The notes under the pieces were generated by a model, which made no database searches, was not told the DNA's origin, and saw only the letters and a list, made by a program, of their open reading frames with translations. The position numbers were made by a program, and so were the translations under genes. This document shows, piece after piece, positions 1 through 8,299 of a stretch of 38,886 nucleotides of DNA. Numbering within the stretch: position 1 is the stretch's first letter; every line of letters begins with the position of its first letter. The stretch covers positions 1-38,886 of the forward strand of contig NZ_LKBD01000041.1 in the NCBI RefSeq assembly GCF_001399975.1, given 5' to 3'. The stretch comes from Pseudoalteromonas sp. P1-9. GTDB taxonomy: Bacteria > Pseudomonadota > Gammaproteobacteria > Enterobacterales > Alteromonadaceae.

Positions 1-197
1 TAGGCAACAATGAGAAAAGTGCGCTCAAAAGAACCGTTCGGCAGCGCTTGATTGGGTTTTCTACTGTGTTATCGGCTGACTCACATAGAATAACTATACC
101 ACGCAGCCTCTGCCTTGTATAAAAATCAATCTAACTGCTGCAAAAACGAACTTGAAAGTTCAACAGACCCTTATGTTATTCAGTTTAGCGAAAGTAC

Positions 198-222
198 CTG
201 CAAGCTGCATTGCAAAATGCAA
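198..222 (+). promoter_or_regulatory. Tandem LuxO-type operators upstream of the yvcK-like gene
   Basis: Positions 210-222 read TTGCAAAATGCAA, a perfect 13-bp palindrome of two TGCAA half sites around a 3-bp spacer. A second, degenerate copy (CTGCAAGCTGCAT, 198-210) abuts it. The form TTGCA-W3-TGCAA is the operator known for the sigma-54 activator LuxO at Vibrio qrr promoters. It lies 30-40 bp upstream of a sigma-54-like promoter. The rest of 1-301 has no gene that I can support. An ACATAGAATAACTATAC-like stretch near 85-101 may belong to an intergenic repeat. Confidence 0.6.
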
Positions 223-251
223 ATAAAGTCATATTTTCACCTATTTTTGAC

Positions 252-266
252 TGGTACATAACTTGT
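252..266 (+). promoter_or_regulatory. Sigma-54-like promoter of the yvcK-like gene (weak -12)
   Basis: TGGTACATAACTTGT matches TGGCAC-N5-TTGC with correct -24/-12 spacing, but the normally invariant -12 GC is GT. Transcription would start near 278, giving a leader of about 24 nt before the ATG at 302. The adjacent operators support it, but the -12 mismatch means it could be weak or not real. Confidence 0.4.
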
Positions 267-301
267 ATCACTTTCTGTAGAGAATTTGGCGAGGGCGTAT
301 T

Positions 302-1192
302 ATGAAAATTGTATGTATAGGTGGTGGTCATGGTCTTTCACAGGTGCTCGATGCGCTAAAAAATATGCCATGTGAACTCACAGCAATTGTAACTACAACA
401 GACAACGGTGGAAGCACAGGACGACTGCGCCAAGACCCAAGCCAAATTGCCTTTGGCGATATTCGTCGCTGCGCTGAAACACTTGGCAACCCAGAAAATA
501 TGCTCACTATTCTGAGCGAACAACGTTTTGAACAAAACAACGACTTAAATGGTCACAGTTTTGGCAATATATTATTAAGCGCGCTAAGCCAAGTCACGCA
601 TAACACCAGCGACGCCATCAAGATTTTTTGTGCCATGCTGGGGGTAAAACACACTATTTTACCCATGGCTAATGGCCCGGTAGATTTAGTGGCGACAAGT
701 GAAAGTGGCGAGCGTGTTTTTGGCGAGTGCCACATCGACGCGCTTTCAACCTTTCCTAAGCAATTAAGTTTGTCTAAAGCGGTTGTTGCCAACCAACAAG
801 CGGTAGAGGCGATTCTTCACGCAGATTTAATTTTACTCGGCCCTGGTAGCTTATTAACAAGTGTTATGCCTCCGCTTTTACTGAGCGATATTCGTGACGC
901 GTTAAGTCGCACTTCAGGCTGCCGAATTTTTATTGAAAATTTGGTACCTGAACACAGCGCTGTTGACTCAATTCCGGCAAATGAACAAGTAACGAAAGCC
1001 GTGGAAATTCTTGGTTATAAATTTTTTGATGTGTGTTTAACCCCAGACGCATTTGAAGCGATGGACTTAAGAGCAATTGAAAAAGAACAGCACAGTAGCA
1101 CGCATAATAAGTCGCAGTTAAAACACATTATTGAGCAATTACTGCCCTATCAAGATGACACACAGCCGAACTACAGTATTAAAGTGCATTAG
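302..1192 (+). CDS. yvcK: YvcK/CofD-like UDP-sugar-binding protein
   Basis: This 296-residue protein is of the YvcK ('gluconeogenesis factor') type. Visible family features are the N-terminal nucleotide-binding turn CIGGGHGLSQVL (residues 5-16), the TTTDNGGSTGRLR motif near residues 31-43, a GDIRRC motif, NGHSFGNILLSAL in the middle and LLGPGSLLTSVMP towards the C-terminus. YvcK proteins bind UDP-GlcNAc and tune carbon flow into cell-envelope precursors. In an exopolysaccharide locus, a role in UDP-sugar supply or sensing is a reasonable inference. GAGGG sits 6 nt before the ATG and fixes the start. A LuxO-type operator and a sigma-54-like promoter precede it. Its stop overlaps the stop of the convergent Hpt gene by 4 bp, so there is no room for a terminator between them. 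The family assignment is firm; the physiological role here is not. Confidence 0.85.
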   Translation: MKIVCIGGGHGLSQVLDALKNMPCELTAIVTTTDNGGSTGRLRQDPSQIAFGDIRRCAETLGNPENMLTILSEQRFEQNNDLNGHSFGNILLSALSQVTHNTSDAIKIFCAMLGVKHTILPMANGPVDLVATSESGERVFGECHIDALSTFPKQLSLSKAVVANQQAVEAILHADLILLGPGSLLTSVMPPLLLSDIRDALSRTSGCRIFIENLVPEHSAVDSIPANEQVTKAVEILGYKFFDVCLTPDAFEAMDLRAIEKEQHSSTHNKSQLKHIIEQLLPYQDDTQPNYSIKVH

Positions 1193-1506
1193 GAAATGGG
1201 TATTGCAGCCATGGTGGCACTGTGTATTTCGGGTAGTAATGCACGCTCAGCAAAAAAGGCAGTGTCGTTATTTTTGGCATGGGCCTCAAGGGTTTCTGCA
1301 AGGGCACCAAGTTGGTCTGCACCGTATGAACGAGCACAGCTTTTTAAACTGTGGCTAAAACGCACAGCGTCGTTATCGAGGGTTGTAACTGCCATAATCT
1401 GTTCGGTGAGTTTGGTTGCTTCACTTTTAAAAACAGCGAAAAGTTGGCCTAAAACATCTTTACCAACGTCGGCTTCAAGTTGTTTTACAGTTGTTTGATT
1501 AAACAT
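1189..1506 (-). CDS. Stand-alone Hpt phosphotransfer protein (LuxU/SypF-Hpt-like)
   Basis: This small (105-residue) protein consists only of a histidine-containing phosphotransfer domain. The signature is SHSLKSCARSYGA with the phosphoacceptor His at residue 52, in an all-helical context. I chose the ATG at 1506 because AAGGA precedes it by 5 nt; a longer reading frame upstream would run through the divergent glycosyltransferase gene. In a phosphorelay it would carry phosphate from a hybrid kinase to a receiver. The nearest plausible target is the sigma-54 response regulator at 2557-3990. In Vibrio, LuxU (Hpt) feeds LuxO, and the Hpt domain of SypF feeds SypG. No histidine kinase lies in this window. 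Only 25 bp separate it from the divergent gene at 1532, so its promoter must lie inside that gene or further upstream. Confidence 0.85.
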   Translation of the reverse strand: MFNQTTVKQLEADVGKDVLGQLFAVFKSEATKLTEQIMAVTTLDNDAVRFSHSLKSCARSYGADQLGALAETLEAHAKNNDTAFFAERALLPEIHSATMAAIPIS

Positions 1507-1531
1507 AGCATTCCTTATTGGGGAGGTATTT

Positions 1532-2539
1532 ATGCGAAATCTTGTGCTCTTCTTAGATTCTAGCCTATTTGGCGGCATTGAATCGCATATTGTTGAATTA
1601 GTGAAACTAATGCAGCGTAACAACGTACCTGTGTCAGTACTGTTTTACCAAGATCATCACAATATGCAACTCTATAAATTACTTGAAGCCTTAAATTGCG
1701 CTTACCAATGTTTAGATGGCAAACCACTTAGCTTGCATCATTATTTAAAACAGCACAGCAACACAGTGTTGCATACCCATGGTTACAAAGCGGGCATTAT
1801 TGGTAGACTTACTTGCAAAGTAACCGGAAACTTATGTATTTCAACATATCATGCCGGTGAAAAAGGCGCAGGCCGAGTAAGGCTATACAATTGGCTTGAT
1901 CATCTCACCAGTGGTTTTTCGCAAAATTTGGTTGTTGCTCAACATCTTAAAAACACGGTTAAAAACAGTGAATTTATTGCTAATTTTATCGTGCCAAACA
2001 ACCCTAAACTTAAACAGCCCAATAGCGTATTGAATATTGCCTTTGTTGGCCGGCTATCATATGAAAAAGGGCCCGACCGTTTTGTCGCGCTGGCGCAGCA
2101 TTTCACTCAGCAACCGCGTTTACAATTTCATATCTATGGTGACGGCGATATGGCGTCTGAGCTTAAACGTAATGCTCCAAAGAACATACAGTTTCACGGT
2201 CATCAAAGTGATAAGTCACTTTGGCAATCAATTGATGTATTAGTTATTTGTTCACGTGAAGAAGGGTTACCAATGGTGCTGTTAGAAGCCATGGACAATA
2301 AAATAGTGTGCATTGCTAATCGAGTAGGCGCCATCGACAGCGTAATTGCACATAATCAAACCGGGCTGTTAACCGATGACCAAACCCAAGTCGCACTGGT
2401 TAATCGCTTAAAAACATTATTGTTTATGTCGCAGCAAGAACGTAATTACTTAATTAAAAATGCCACCAGCAAATTGCACCGCTTTTACTCAGGTCGCGAG
2501 CAATTTACTCAACTCAGTAAATTGTATTTCAAACCGTAA
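1532..2539 (+). CDS. Glycosyltransferase family 4
   Basis: This 335-residue GT-B fold glycosyltransferase is of the GT4/GT1 type. The N-terminal half begins with VLFLDSSLFGGIESHI (glycine-rich acceptor side, residues 4-19). The C-terminal donor half starts at about residue 168 with IAFVGRLSYEKGPDRF and carries the E-x7-E motif region (SREEGLPMVLLEAM, around residues 241-254). It has no membrane segment and probably adds one sugar to the lipid-linked repeat unit at the inner face of the cytoplasmic membrane. GGGGAGG lies 5 nt before the ATG. It is sandwiched between genes on the other strand, 25 bp from the Hpt start and 17 bp from the stop of the regulator. It may be transcribed by read-through from the yvcK-like gene across the Hpt gene. 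Sugar specificity cannot be read from the sequence. Confidence 0.85.
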   Translation: MRNLVLFLDSSLFGGIESHIVELVKLMQRNNVPVSVLFYQDHHNMQLYKLLEALNCAYQCLDGKPLSLHHYLKQHSNTVLHTHGYKAGIIGRLTCKVTGNLCISTYHAGEKGAGRVRLYNWLDHLTSGFSQNLVVAQHLKNTVKNSEFIANFIVPNNPKLKQPNSVLNIAFVGRLSYEKGPDRFVALAQHFTQQPRLQFHIYGDGDMASELKRNAPKNIQFHGHQSDKSLWQSIDVLVICSREEGLPMVLLEAMDNKIVCIANRVGAIDSVIAHNQTGLLTDDQTQVALVNRLKTLLFMSQQERNYLIKNATSKLHRFYSGREQFTQLSKLYFKP

Positions 2540-2556
2540 AGGTCAACACGTTCTCG

Positions 2557-3990
2557 TTAACTAATAACACCTTGCTCTTCCATTTGATCCCAAGTTTTCA
2601 TTTTTCGGTAGATGGTGGAAGGGCTAATATCTAAAAGCGCTGCAGCTTTTGGCACATTATCGTTGCACGAAGCTATCGCTTTTTCGATATAACGCTTTTC
2701 AACTATCCACAAAGGTTCAATATCGGAGCTGCGTAACAGGTTAGTGGTTTCGATACTCGCGGCAGTTGATTGCGGCGTCATATTTGCCATTGGCTGCACA
2801 GCAACCATTGGCTCTGTTGACATACTACTTTGTGGGAATGGCGGAAACATGCGTTTTTCTATCCACGGTTGGCTATTCAGTACCACGGTGTTGCGGATCA
2901 TATTTTCAAGCTGGCGTACATTGCCAGGCCAACTGTAGGCCATTAAATGCTGTTTAGCATCATCACTTAGCCCTTCGAACGTTTGGCCTTCTTCTTTAGC
3001 AATACGTGAAAACAACGCCTCGGCTATTTGAATCACATCAGTACCGCGCTGACGCAATGGCGGCAACTGAACAGGGATCACATAAAGTCGATAATACAAG
3101 TCTTCGCGAAAACGCCCTGCTTGCACTTCAAGCCATGGGTCGCGATTGGTTGCGCAGACAAATCTTACATCAACCTGTTGTTGTTGCTCACTGCCGACCT
3201 TTTGAAAGCAGCCAGTTTGAATAAAACGCAGCAATTTACTTTGTAAATTGAGATCCATTTCACACAATTCATCAAGAAACAGGGTGCCTCCGTCAGCCAT
3301 GCCTGCGGCACCTTCTCGAGAGTTTGTTGCGCCGGTAAACGCGCCTTTTACGTGACCAAAAATTTCACTTTCAATCAAATCTTTTGGAATCGCCGCACAG
3401 TTTATCGCGATAAATGGTTTTTTACTGCGTTCACTGCATTGATGAACCGCGCGCGCGCACAGCTCTTTACCGGTACCACTTTCACCTGTGATAAATACCG
3501 TCGCTTTACTGTTAGCGGCATTGCTGATGATTTGATAAACCGATTGCATTGGCGCTGAGCTGCCAATCAATTCACAAAATCGACCGTTTTCAAAACGTGA
3601 TTGGTATTTTTCAACGGTTTCACTCAGCGAGTTAAGCTTTAATGCGTTATTAACTGTGATGCGAAAACGCTCAGCATCAACGGGCTTTTCAATAAAATCG
3701 GCAGCGCCGTAACGAATGGCATCAACCGCCATTTCTTTACTGGCATGGGCGGTTAGTACCACGACTTTTGGTCTATCGTTAACGGGAAGTTGCGCTAAAA
3801 TGTCCATGCCACTCATATCGGGCAGCATAACATCTAGCATGATCAGATCAGGTTTGTTGCTTGCTAAATAATCTAAGGCCTCTTGTCCTGTGTACGCGAC
3901 ATTGCTGTGCATACCAGTGGGAATAAGGTATGACTGGTACAACAGCGCTAACGATTCCGTATCTTCGACAATTAAGATCTTATTTGGCAT
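2557..3990 (-). CDS. sypG: Sigma-54-dependent response regulator, SypG/LuxO-like
   Basis: This 477-residue NtrC-family activator has an N-terminal receiver with phosphoacceptor Asp53 and conserved Lys101. A AAA+ domain follows, with Walker A GESGTGKE (168-175), the sigma-54 contact loop GAFTGA (215-220) and Walker B GGTLFLDE. It ends in a Fis-type HTH (AAALLDISPSTIYRKM). It should drive sigma-54 promoters when phosphorylated. The best parallels are SypG, activator of the V. fischeri syp genes, and LuxO; the operator type in this window favours LuxO-like DNA recognition. A GTG at 4008 also opens the frame, but the ATG at 3990 has AGGAG 8 nt upstream and begins right at the receiver (MPNKILIVED). 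It is the last gene of the sypA-G-like operon, so it would probably amplify its own expression. The class is certain; the orthology is inferred from gene neighbours. Confidence 0.9.
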   Translation of the reverse strand: MPNKILIVEDTESLALLYQSYLIPTGMHSNVAYTGQEALDYLASNKPDLIMLDVMLPDMSGMDILAQLPVNDRPKVVVLTAHASKEMAVDAIRYGAADFIEKPVDAERFRITVNNALKLNSLSETVEKYQSRFENGRFCELIGSSAPMQSVYQIISNAANSKATVFITGESGTGKELCARAVHQCSERSKKPFIAINCAAIPKDLIESEIFGHVKGAFTGATNSREGAAGMADGGTLFLDELCEMDLNLQSKLLRFIQTGCFQKVGSEQQQQVDVRFVCATNRDPWLEVQAGRFREDLYYRLYVIPVQLPPLRQRGTDVIQIAEALFSRIAKEEGQTFEGLSDDAKQHLMAYSWPGNVRQLENMIRNTVVLNSQPWIEKRMFPPFPQSSMSTEPMVAVQPMANMTPQSTAASIETTNLLRSSDIEPLWIVEKRYIEKAIASCNDNVPKAAALLDISPSTIYRKMKTWDQMEEQGVIS

Positions 3991-4027
3991 AGGCAAACTC
4001 CTGATCACATTTAAGTATTTCCTTCTT

Positions 4028-5497
4028 CTAATTAAGTACTAGTAGAGACGAATCGTCAATTTCTTTTGATAATCTTGGCAAACATTTATACCAAAGTTGA
4101 CTTAAATCTGTGCCTATTGCGCTTATATTAGCAGTGTTAATCGCCTCAACTAGCTGCTGTAGCTCAAAGCAATTTTCATGATTTTCAAACAAACCATCGG
4201 TCGCCATTACCAATGAATGGCCGTGCTCGAGCTGATAACATTCGCTGTGATATTCATAGCCTCGATCGAGCCCAAGTAAGGGTTGGCTGTTGCCGATGTT
4301 TGTTACTGTTTGCAGCTCGGATAACACAATCGGTAGCGGATGCCCTGCGTTAATTAGCGAGATATTGCGCTCGGTAATTTCCAATGCGATAAACGTAACA
4401 AGGCTCTGCTGCATAAACTCTTGGTTAGGTAAGCTCTTTGCCAATCCGTTTACAAAATCAGCAAGTGAATCAAATGGGCAGTTAAGTAAACCCAGTATGT
4501 ACCCTTTTAGTTGCAGCGCAACGCGGTTTGCACTTTCGCCATGGCCCATAACATCGCCAAAGAACACGTAGCTGTGATGGTCTTTTTTTACCGATACTAA
4601 AACATCGCCGCCACTTCCCGCAGCAACATTGCCAAATGAAATTGCCGATAGCGCTCCGAGCTCAAATTGATCTTTGTGGGCTGACAACTCGCCTTTTGAA
4701 ATATTAACCGAACGTGAGACACAACGGCTTTTTACTCGCTCACAAACGATTTCTAACTGCTCTTTTTTTACAGGCTTAACTAAATAGTCATCAACACCAC
4801 ATAAATGGGCCTTTAGCATGGTCTCTCGACTACCATCGCCCGAAATCACCACAATACCAATATTGTTTAGATGACTTAGCTGTTTGATGTTAGAGATAAA
4901 TTCATCGGCCAGCATGGCGTTTAAGTTCATATCAATTAATAGCAAATCAACATTGTGCGCCATCAAATATTGATACGCTTGATGCTCGTCCGTAAAAGCG
5001 TGACAGTCATAATCACGCTCTAAATAGGCGTTTACGAGCTGTAAGCTGGCGTGTTCATCATCAATAATTACGACACGGTTTTTCACTTTTTTAAGCGGAA
5101 AGGCAAAGCTAAAATGATTTTTACCGTGTTTTTCAAAATAACGAAAATCAGGAAAATAATGTTCGATTAACGCAAGCCCCATTCCCCCTTCGCGTAGTTC
5201 GCCATCTGCGAGGTCGGTATGTTGGCCTTTTGAAGTCGTTGGGTGAAAATAACTAGTTGGATCGATTAACTCAATTTTAATGCTGTTGAGCGTGCGCCCT
5301 ATGACTAAGGTAACCGCTTCGTCCTCCCCTTCACTGTGGCGAATAAGATTAGTTAAATATTCAGTGACAACAAGGCCGGTGTTATCAATATCGTCGTTTT
5401 CAACATCCATAGTTGCAAGCAAGGTGAGTAAAATTTCACGCACTGAATGTAAGGTCGACCAAATTAAGTTAAAGCGCCTGTAAAACAATACATTCAT
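4028..5497 (-). CDS. sypE: RsbW-like kinase - receiver - PP2C phosphatase regulator, SypE-like
   Basis: This 489-residue regulator has three domains. The first is an N-terminal GHKL/RsbW-type serine kinase (N-box E46xxxN50, G1-like LIDP near 77, GGMGLAL at 104-110). The second is a central receiver with acceptor Asp189 and Lys241. The third is a C-terminal SpoIIE/PP2C phosphatase (GGD near 296-298, D315 followed by GHG at 318-320, ATDGLFE, closing DDSSLL). This architecture matches SypE of V. fischeri, which phosphorylates or dephosphorylates the STAS protein SypA and so blocks or permits biofilm formation. The STAS partner is encoded in the same operon (9158-9481). The ATG at 5497 has AAGGGG upstream and follows the stop of the preceding gene by 2 nt; an upstream GTG start is less likely. 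All three catalytic signatures look intact. Confidence 0.9.
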   Translation of the reverse strand: MNVLFYRRFNLIWSTLHSVREILLTLLATMDVENDDIDNTGLVVTEYLTNLIRHSEGEDEAVTLVIGRTLNSIKIELIDPTSYFHPTTSKGQHTDLADGELREGGMGLALIEHYFPDFRYFEKHGKNHFSFAFPLKKVKNRVVIIDDEHASLQLVNAYLERDYDCHAFTDEHQAYQYLMAHNVDLLLIDMNLNAMLADEFISNIKQLSHLNNIGIVVISGDGSRETMLKAHLCGVDDYLVKPVKKEQLEIVCERVKSRCVSRSVNISKGELSAHKDQFELGALSAISFGNVAAGSGGDVLVSVKKDHHSYVFFGDVMGHGESANRVALQLKGYILGLLNCPFDSLADFVNGLAKSLPNQEFMQQSLVTFIALEITERNISLINAGHPLPIVLSELQTVTNIGNSQPLLGLDRGYEYHSECYQLEHGHSLVMATDGLFENHENCFELQQLVEAINTANISAIGTDLSQLWYKCLPRLSKEIDDSSLLVLN

Positions 5498-5499
5498 TA

Positions 5500-6210
5500 T
5501 TACACCCCTTGAAACAACCACTGCTGGCGATTAACGATATTGATCAGACGATGTTTCACTTTAGGTAATCGTCTAAAGCGGCGATTAATGCTGTCAATCA
5601 AACGCTCCCCAAGTGGTGGCATATACATTTGACTCACCACAATTTCAAAGCGCTTGCAGTGAGCCGATTTTAATTCACTAATTACCGCATCGAGTGTCTC
5701 TTGTGTTGTTTTACCAAGGGCAATATCTAACAGCAATAAATCGGTTACCGACATTAATAAATGAAGCGGAAAATTCGCGTGATTGCGTTTACAAATTGGC
5801 GACATATCAAACAAAATATAGTCGAACTCTTGTTTCAGCATCAGAACCGCCATATCAAACACGTCTTTTTCGCGCACGAGCGCTAAGTCTTGTAATTGCG
5901 TGATGCTTAAAAAGTAAAAGTCATCTATCGATTGCGCATTTAGCTGACAGCTAATATCACCAAATGACCATTTGGCTAATGCATTTGGCATACTAACAAG
6001 ATCTTTCCCTGTTAGTGGGTTACAGGTGTTTAGATCAATCACCAAAACCCGTTCATTACGCCCGCTTAAACGTTTCGCCACACTGATTGCCAAAGACGTG
6101 GCACCTGAGTGACCATTCGGTGATGCAAATGCAATACAACGTGCTTTTTCACTGTTAATAGACTCAAAAATAAGCTCAAGCTCTTGATACTGTTTTGGAA
6201 TAATTCTCAT
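5500..6210 (-). CDS. sypD: CpsD/BY-kinase-like ATPase with degenerate P-loop, SypD-like
   Basis: This 236-residue protein follows the cytoplasmic half of Wzc/CpsD tyrosine kinases: a P-loop region near residues 29-40, a Walker A'-like VLVIDLNTCNP (55-65) and a Walker B-like YILFDMSP. The P-loop reads SPNGHSGATS, where the invariant Lys of GKS/T is Ala. The second aspartate and the arginine of the usual IDxDxRxP are also absent. The C-terminus has no tyrosine cluster. It may therefore be a structural or regulatory partner of the Wzz-like protein rather than an active kinase; this is inference. The gene overlaps the export gene by ATGA (6207-6210), implying translational coupling. By position and family it corresponds to SypD. 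Confidence 0.75.
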   Translation of the reverse strand: MRIIPKQYQELELIFESINSEKARCIAFASPNGHSGATSLAISVAKRLSGRNERVLVIDLNTCNPLTGKDLVSMPNALAKWSFGDISCQLNAQSIDDFYFLSITQLQDLALVREKDVFDMAVLMLKQEFDYILFDMSPICKRNHANFPLHLLMSVTDLLLLDIALGKTTQETLDAVISELKSAHCKRFEIVVSQMYMPPLGERLIDSINRRFRRLPKVKHRLINIVNRQQWLFQGV

Positions 6211-8294
6211 AAGCTCACCGCCAATGCAATTACTGTTAAAATGTCGACTAATGAGTTTTTAGCACGCTGAGTAAAATCTTGACCTTGATCTGGAATATAG
6301 ACCGTATCGCCTGCGCGCAGCAGCGGAATATTCGCTGAATTAGGCTGTTTGATAAACTTCTCTAAATCGAAGCGGCGCGATTGCTCTTTGCAACAGCCAT
6401 GGTTAATTACCACAATTTTACTGATTAAGGCATCGGAAGTCGGTCCGCCTGCCTCGGCTAATACGTCAAGCAATGACATTGAATCATCAAAGCTATAGCG
6501 ACCTGGCTGTTTAATCGCGCCCATAATGCGCACTACTTGGTCTTTTGGTTGACGTAACCAGTCTTTGCTTTTTTCCGGTACGAAAATCGTATCGCCCGGT
6601 AATACGCGAGGGAATAAGGTTTCGTCGCCAGTTTCAAAGTATAGTGCTAAGTTAAGTTTACTCACGCGCGATTGCGTGCCGTTGCGATGTGTCACACGGA
6701 TGTTGCGTAAGTCGGCATCGTCCGTAGGGCCATCTGCCGCAGAGATAATATCAAGAAAATGTAACGACTTATCAAATGCATAGCGACCCGGTGCGCCAAC
6801 CTGCCCTAACACATAAATAGAACTTTTCGCATCTTGACGCACCCACTGCGACTTATTGTCTTTCGGGTCGTGTGGCAACTCTTCAACAATAATGGTATCA
6901 CCAGCAATAATCGTTGGTAGTGGGTAGCTGTCACCGTCGCTATTGGCATATTCATCTAAACTAAAGCGCTGTAGCAGCTGGCCTTGGCGAATGATTTTAA
7001 TATCGTTTACATTAGCACCTTTTGTTGGCCCCCCTGCATGGGCAAATAAATCGGTAAAGTCCATTTCGTTACTCCATTCGTAACGACCTGGATGATGGAT
7101 TGCGCCCATAATTTTAACTGCACGAGTCGGCGCTACTTTTAGCCAGCTCTTTTCATTTAAATCGGTTTTCTCGGGAACAAAAATCACATCGCCAGGCGCA
7201 ATATCAGGGATCGACATAGACTGATAACCTTCGCTATATGCTTGTAAGTCGAACAGAACATTATTACCTGCTGGGGTTAATATTTTGATTTGGCGGGTTT
7301 CAGCAAACCGTGTTGGACCGCCTGCATTTGCTAGGATATCCAAAAAGCCAATTTGATTGCTCGCCTCATAAGCACCCGGCTTTTGCACTTCGCCCATAAT
7401 GTAGACGGTGCGCGCTGTGGTGTTAACATCATCTACCATAATCGGCACAAAAATCGTGGTGCCCGCGCCAATTTTTGGCAGCAAGCTAGTATCGCCTGAA
7501 TCCAAGTACTGCTTCAAATCAAAGATAGTTGGCGTGTTGTTTTGAATAACGCGAATTTTAGTTACATCGGCGTAACGTGTTACGCCCTCAGCACGCATTA
7601 ACGCATCAATAATATTCATATCTGGTTTATACGAAAAACTACCAGGGCTGTGCAGTTCTCCAAATAATGTTACTGCTTGGCCTTGGCCGTCGGCATCGCC
7701 TGCGCTTGAAAGTGTTTGCGCATCAAAGTCTATTTGCACATTACCTAAAAGCGGTGACACAGGTACAAACACTGTATCGCCTGAGCGTAATTTAGGTAAT
7801 AAGGCTACATCTCCGCTATCAAGATACGCTTTGTAATCGAACGTAGTGGTGGTGTCATCGCGGCGAATTTGCAGTTTATTAAGCTGGGCCCCTGGCTTAA
7901 TGCCATCGGCTTTTGCAATCACCATTTGAATATTGCCATTAGCAGGAATACTTACTTGCGAAGGGTTATTTACATAGCCAAGCACAGTAACCAGTAAATC
8001 GCGTGAACGCACTTCTAAATAAAACTTACCGAGCGCTTTGTACACACCGGCAAGCTTAAGTTTAACTTCTGATTCAGCACGATTAGGCGTTTTACCTGCA
8101 AGTTTTACTTTGCCAATTTCAGGCAGTTCAACAAAGCCTTTATCGTCAACTTCAAAGGTACTCTCAAATTCAACTTCACCTGGTACATTAAAATAGATTT
8201 TATTACCTACTTCAATCACCGCATCGTCGTCATTGGCAGCAAGCGAAAAGCTTAAAAACCAACACAGTAGTATTAAATAAATAGTGAATTTCAT
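6207..8294 (-). CDS. sypC: Polysaccharide export protein with six SLBB-like repeats, SypC-like
   Basis: This 695-residue exported protein has a signal peptide (residues 1-19, ending FSLA), a Poly_export (Wza N-terminal) domain at about 25-95, and then six SLBB-type modules. Each module has the pattern 'xMGxxxxPGxYxxxxxxxxxDxLxxAGGPTxxA' followed by an IKI/IRV strand and a GDTIFVP turn. Wza itself has far fewer of these modules. There is no lipobox Cys at the signal cleavage site. The end of the protein is hydrophobic (SLVDILTVIALAVSL) and might form a membrane-contacting helix. It should form the outer-membrane or periplasmic conduit for the polysaccharide. The ATG at 8294 has AAGGAG 8 nt upstream; a GTG 9 nt earlier would overlap the preceding stop. 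Confidence 0.85.
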   Translation of the reverse strand: MKFTIYLILLCWFLSFSLAANDDDAVIEVGNKIYFNVPGEVEFESTFEVDDKGFVELPEIGKVKLAGKTPNRAESEVKLKLAGVYKALGKFYLEVRSRDLLVTVLGYVNNPSQVSIPANGNIQMVIAKADGIKPGAQLNKLQIRRDDTTTTFDYKAYLDSGDVALLPKLRSGDTVFVPVSPLLGNVQIDFDAQTLSSAGDADGQGQAVTLFGELHSPGSFSYKPDMNIIDALMRAEGVTRYADVTKIRVIQNNTPTIFDLKQYLDSGDTSLLPKIGAGTTIFVPIMVDDVNTTARTVYIMGEVQKPGAYEASNQIGFLDILANAGGPTRFAETRQIKILTPAGNNVLFDLQAYSEGYQSMSIPDIAPGDVIFVPEKTDLNEKSWLKVAPTRAVKIMGAIHHPGRYEWSNEMDFTDLFAHAGGPTKGANVNDIKIIRQGQLLQRFSLDEYANSDGDSYPLPTIIAGDTIIVEELPHDPKDNKSQWVRQDAKSSIYVLGQVGAPGRYAFDKSLHFLDIISAADGPTDDADLRNIRVTHRNGTQSRVSKLNLALYFETGDETLFPRVLPGDTIFVPEKSKDWLRQPKDQVVRIMGAIKQPGRYSFDDSMSLLDVLAEAGGPTSDALISKIVVINHGCCKEQSRRFDLEKFIKQPNSANIPLLRAGDTVYIPDQGQDFTQRAKNSLVDILTVIALAVSL

Positions 8295-8299
8295 GACGA

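Noticed and set aside
1196..1498. 100-codon plus-strand frame covering the Hpt gene
   Set aside because: The opposite strand has the intact Hpt signature and ribosome site; this frame shows no recognisable domain.
1507..1623. Longer form of the Hpt protein starting at 1623
   Set aside because: It would overlap the start of the divergent glycosyltransferase by about 90 bp, and the ATG at 1506 has AAGGA upstream.
3991..4008. Extended N-terminus of the sigma-54 regulator from a GTG
   Set aside because: The ATG at 3990 has AGGAG at good distance and begins at the receiver's first strand; the extension contains that ribosome site.
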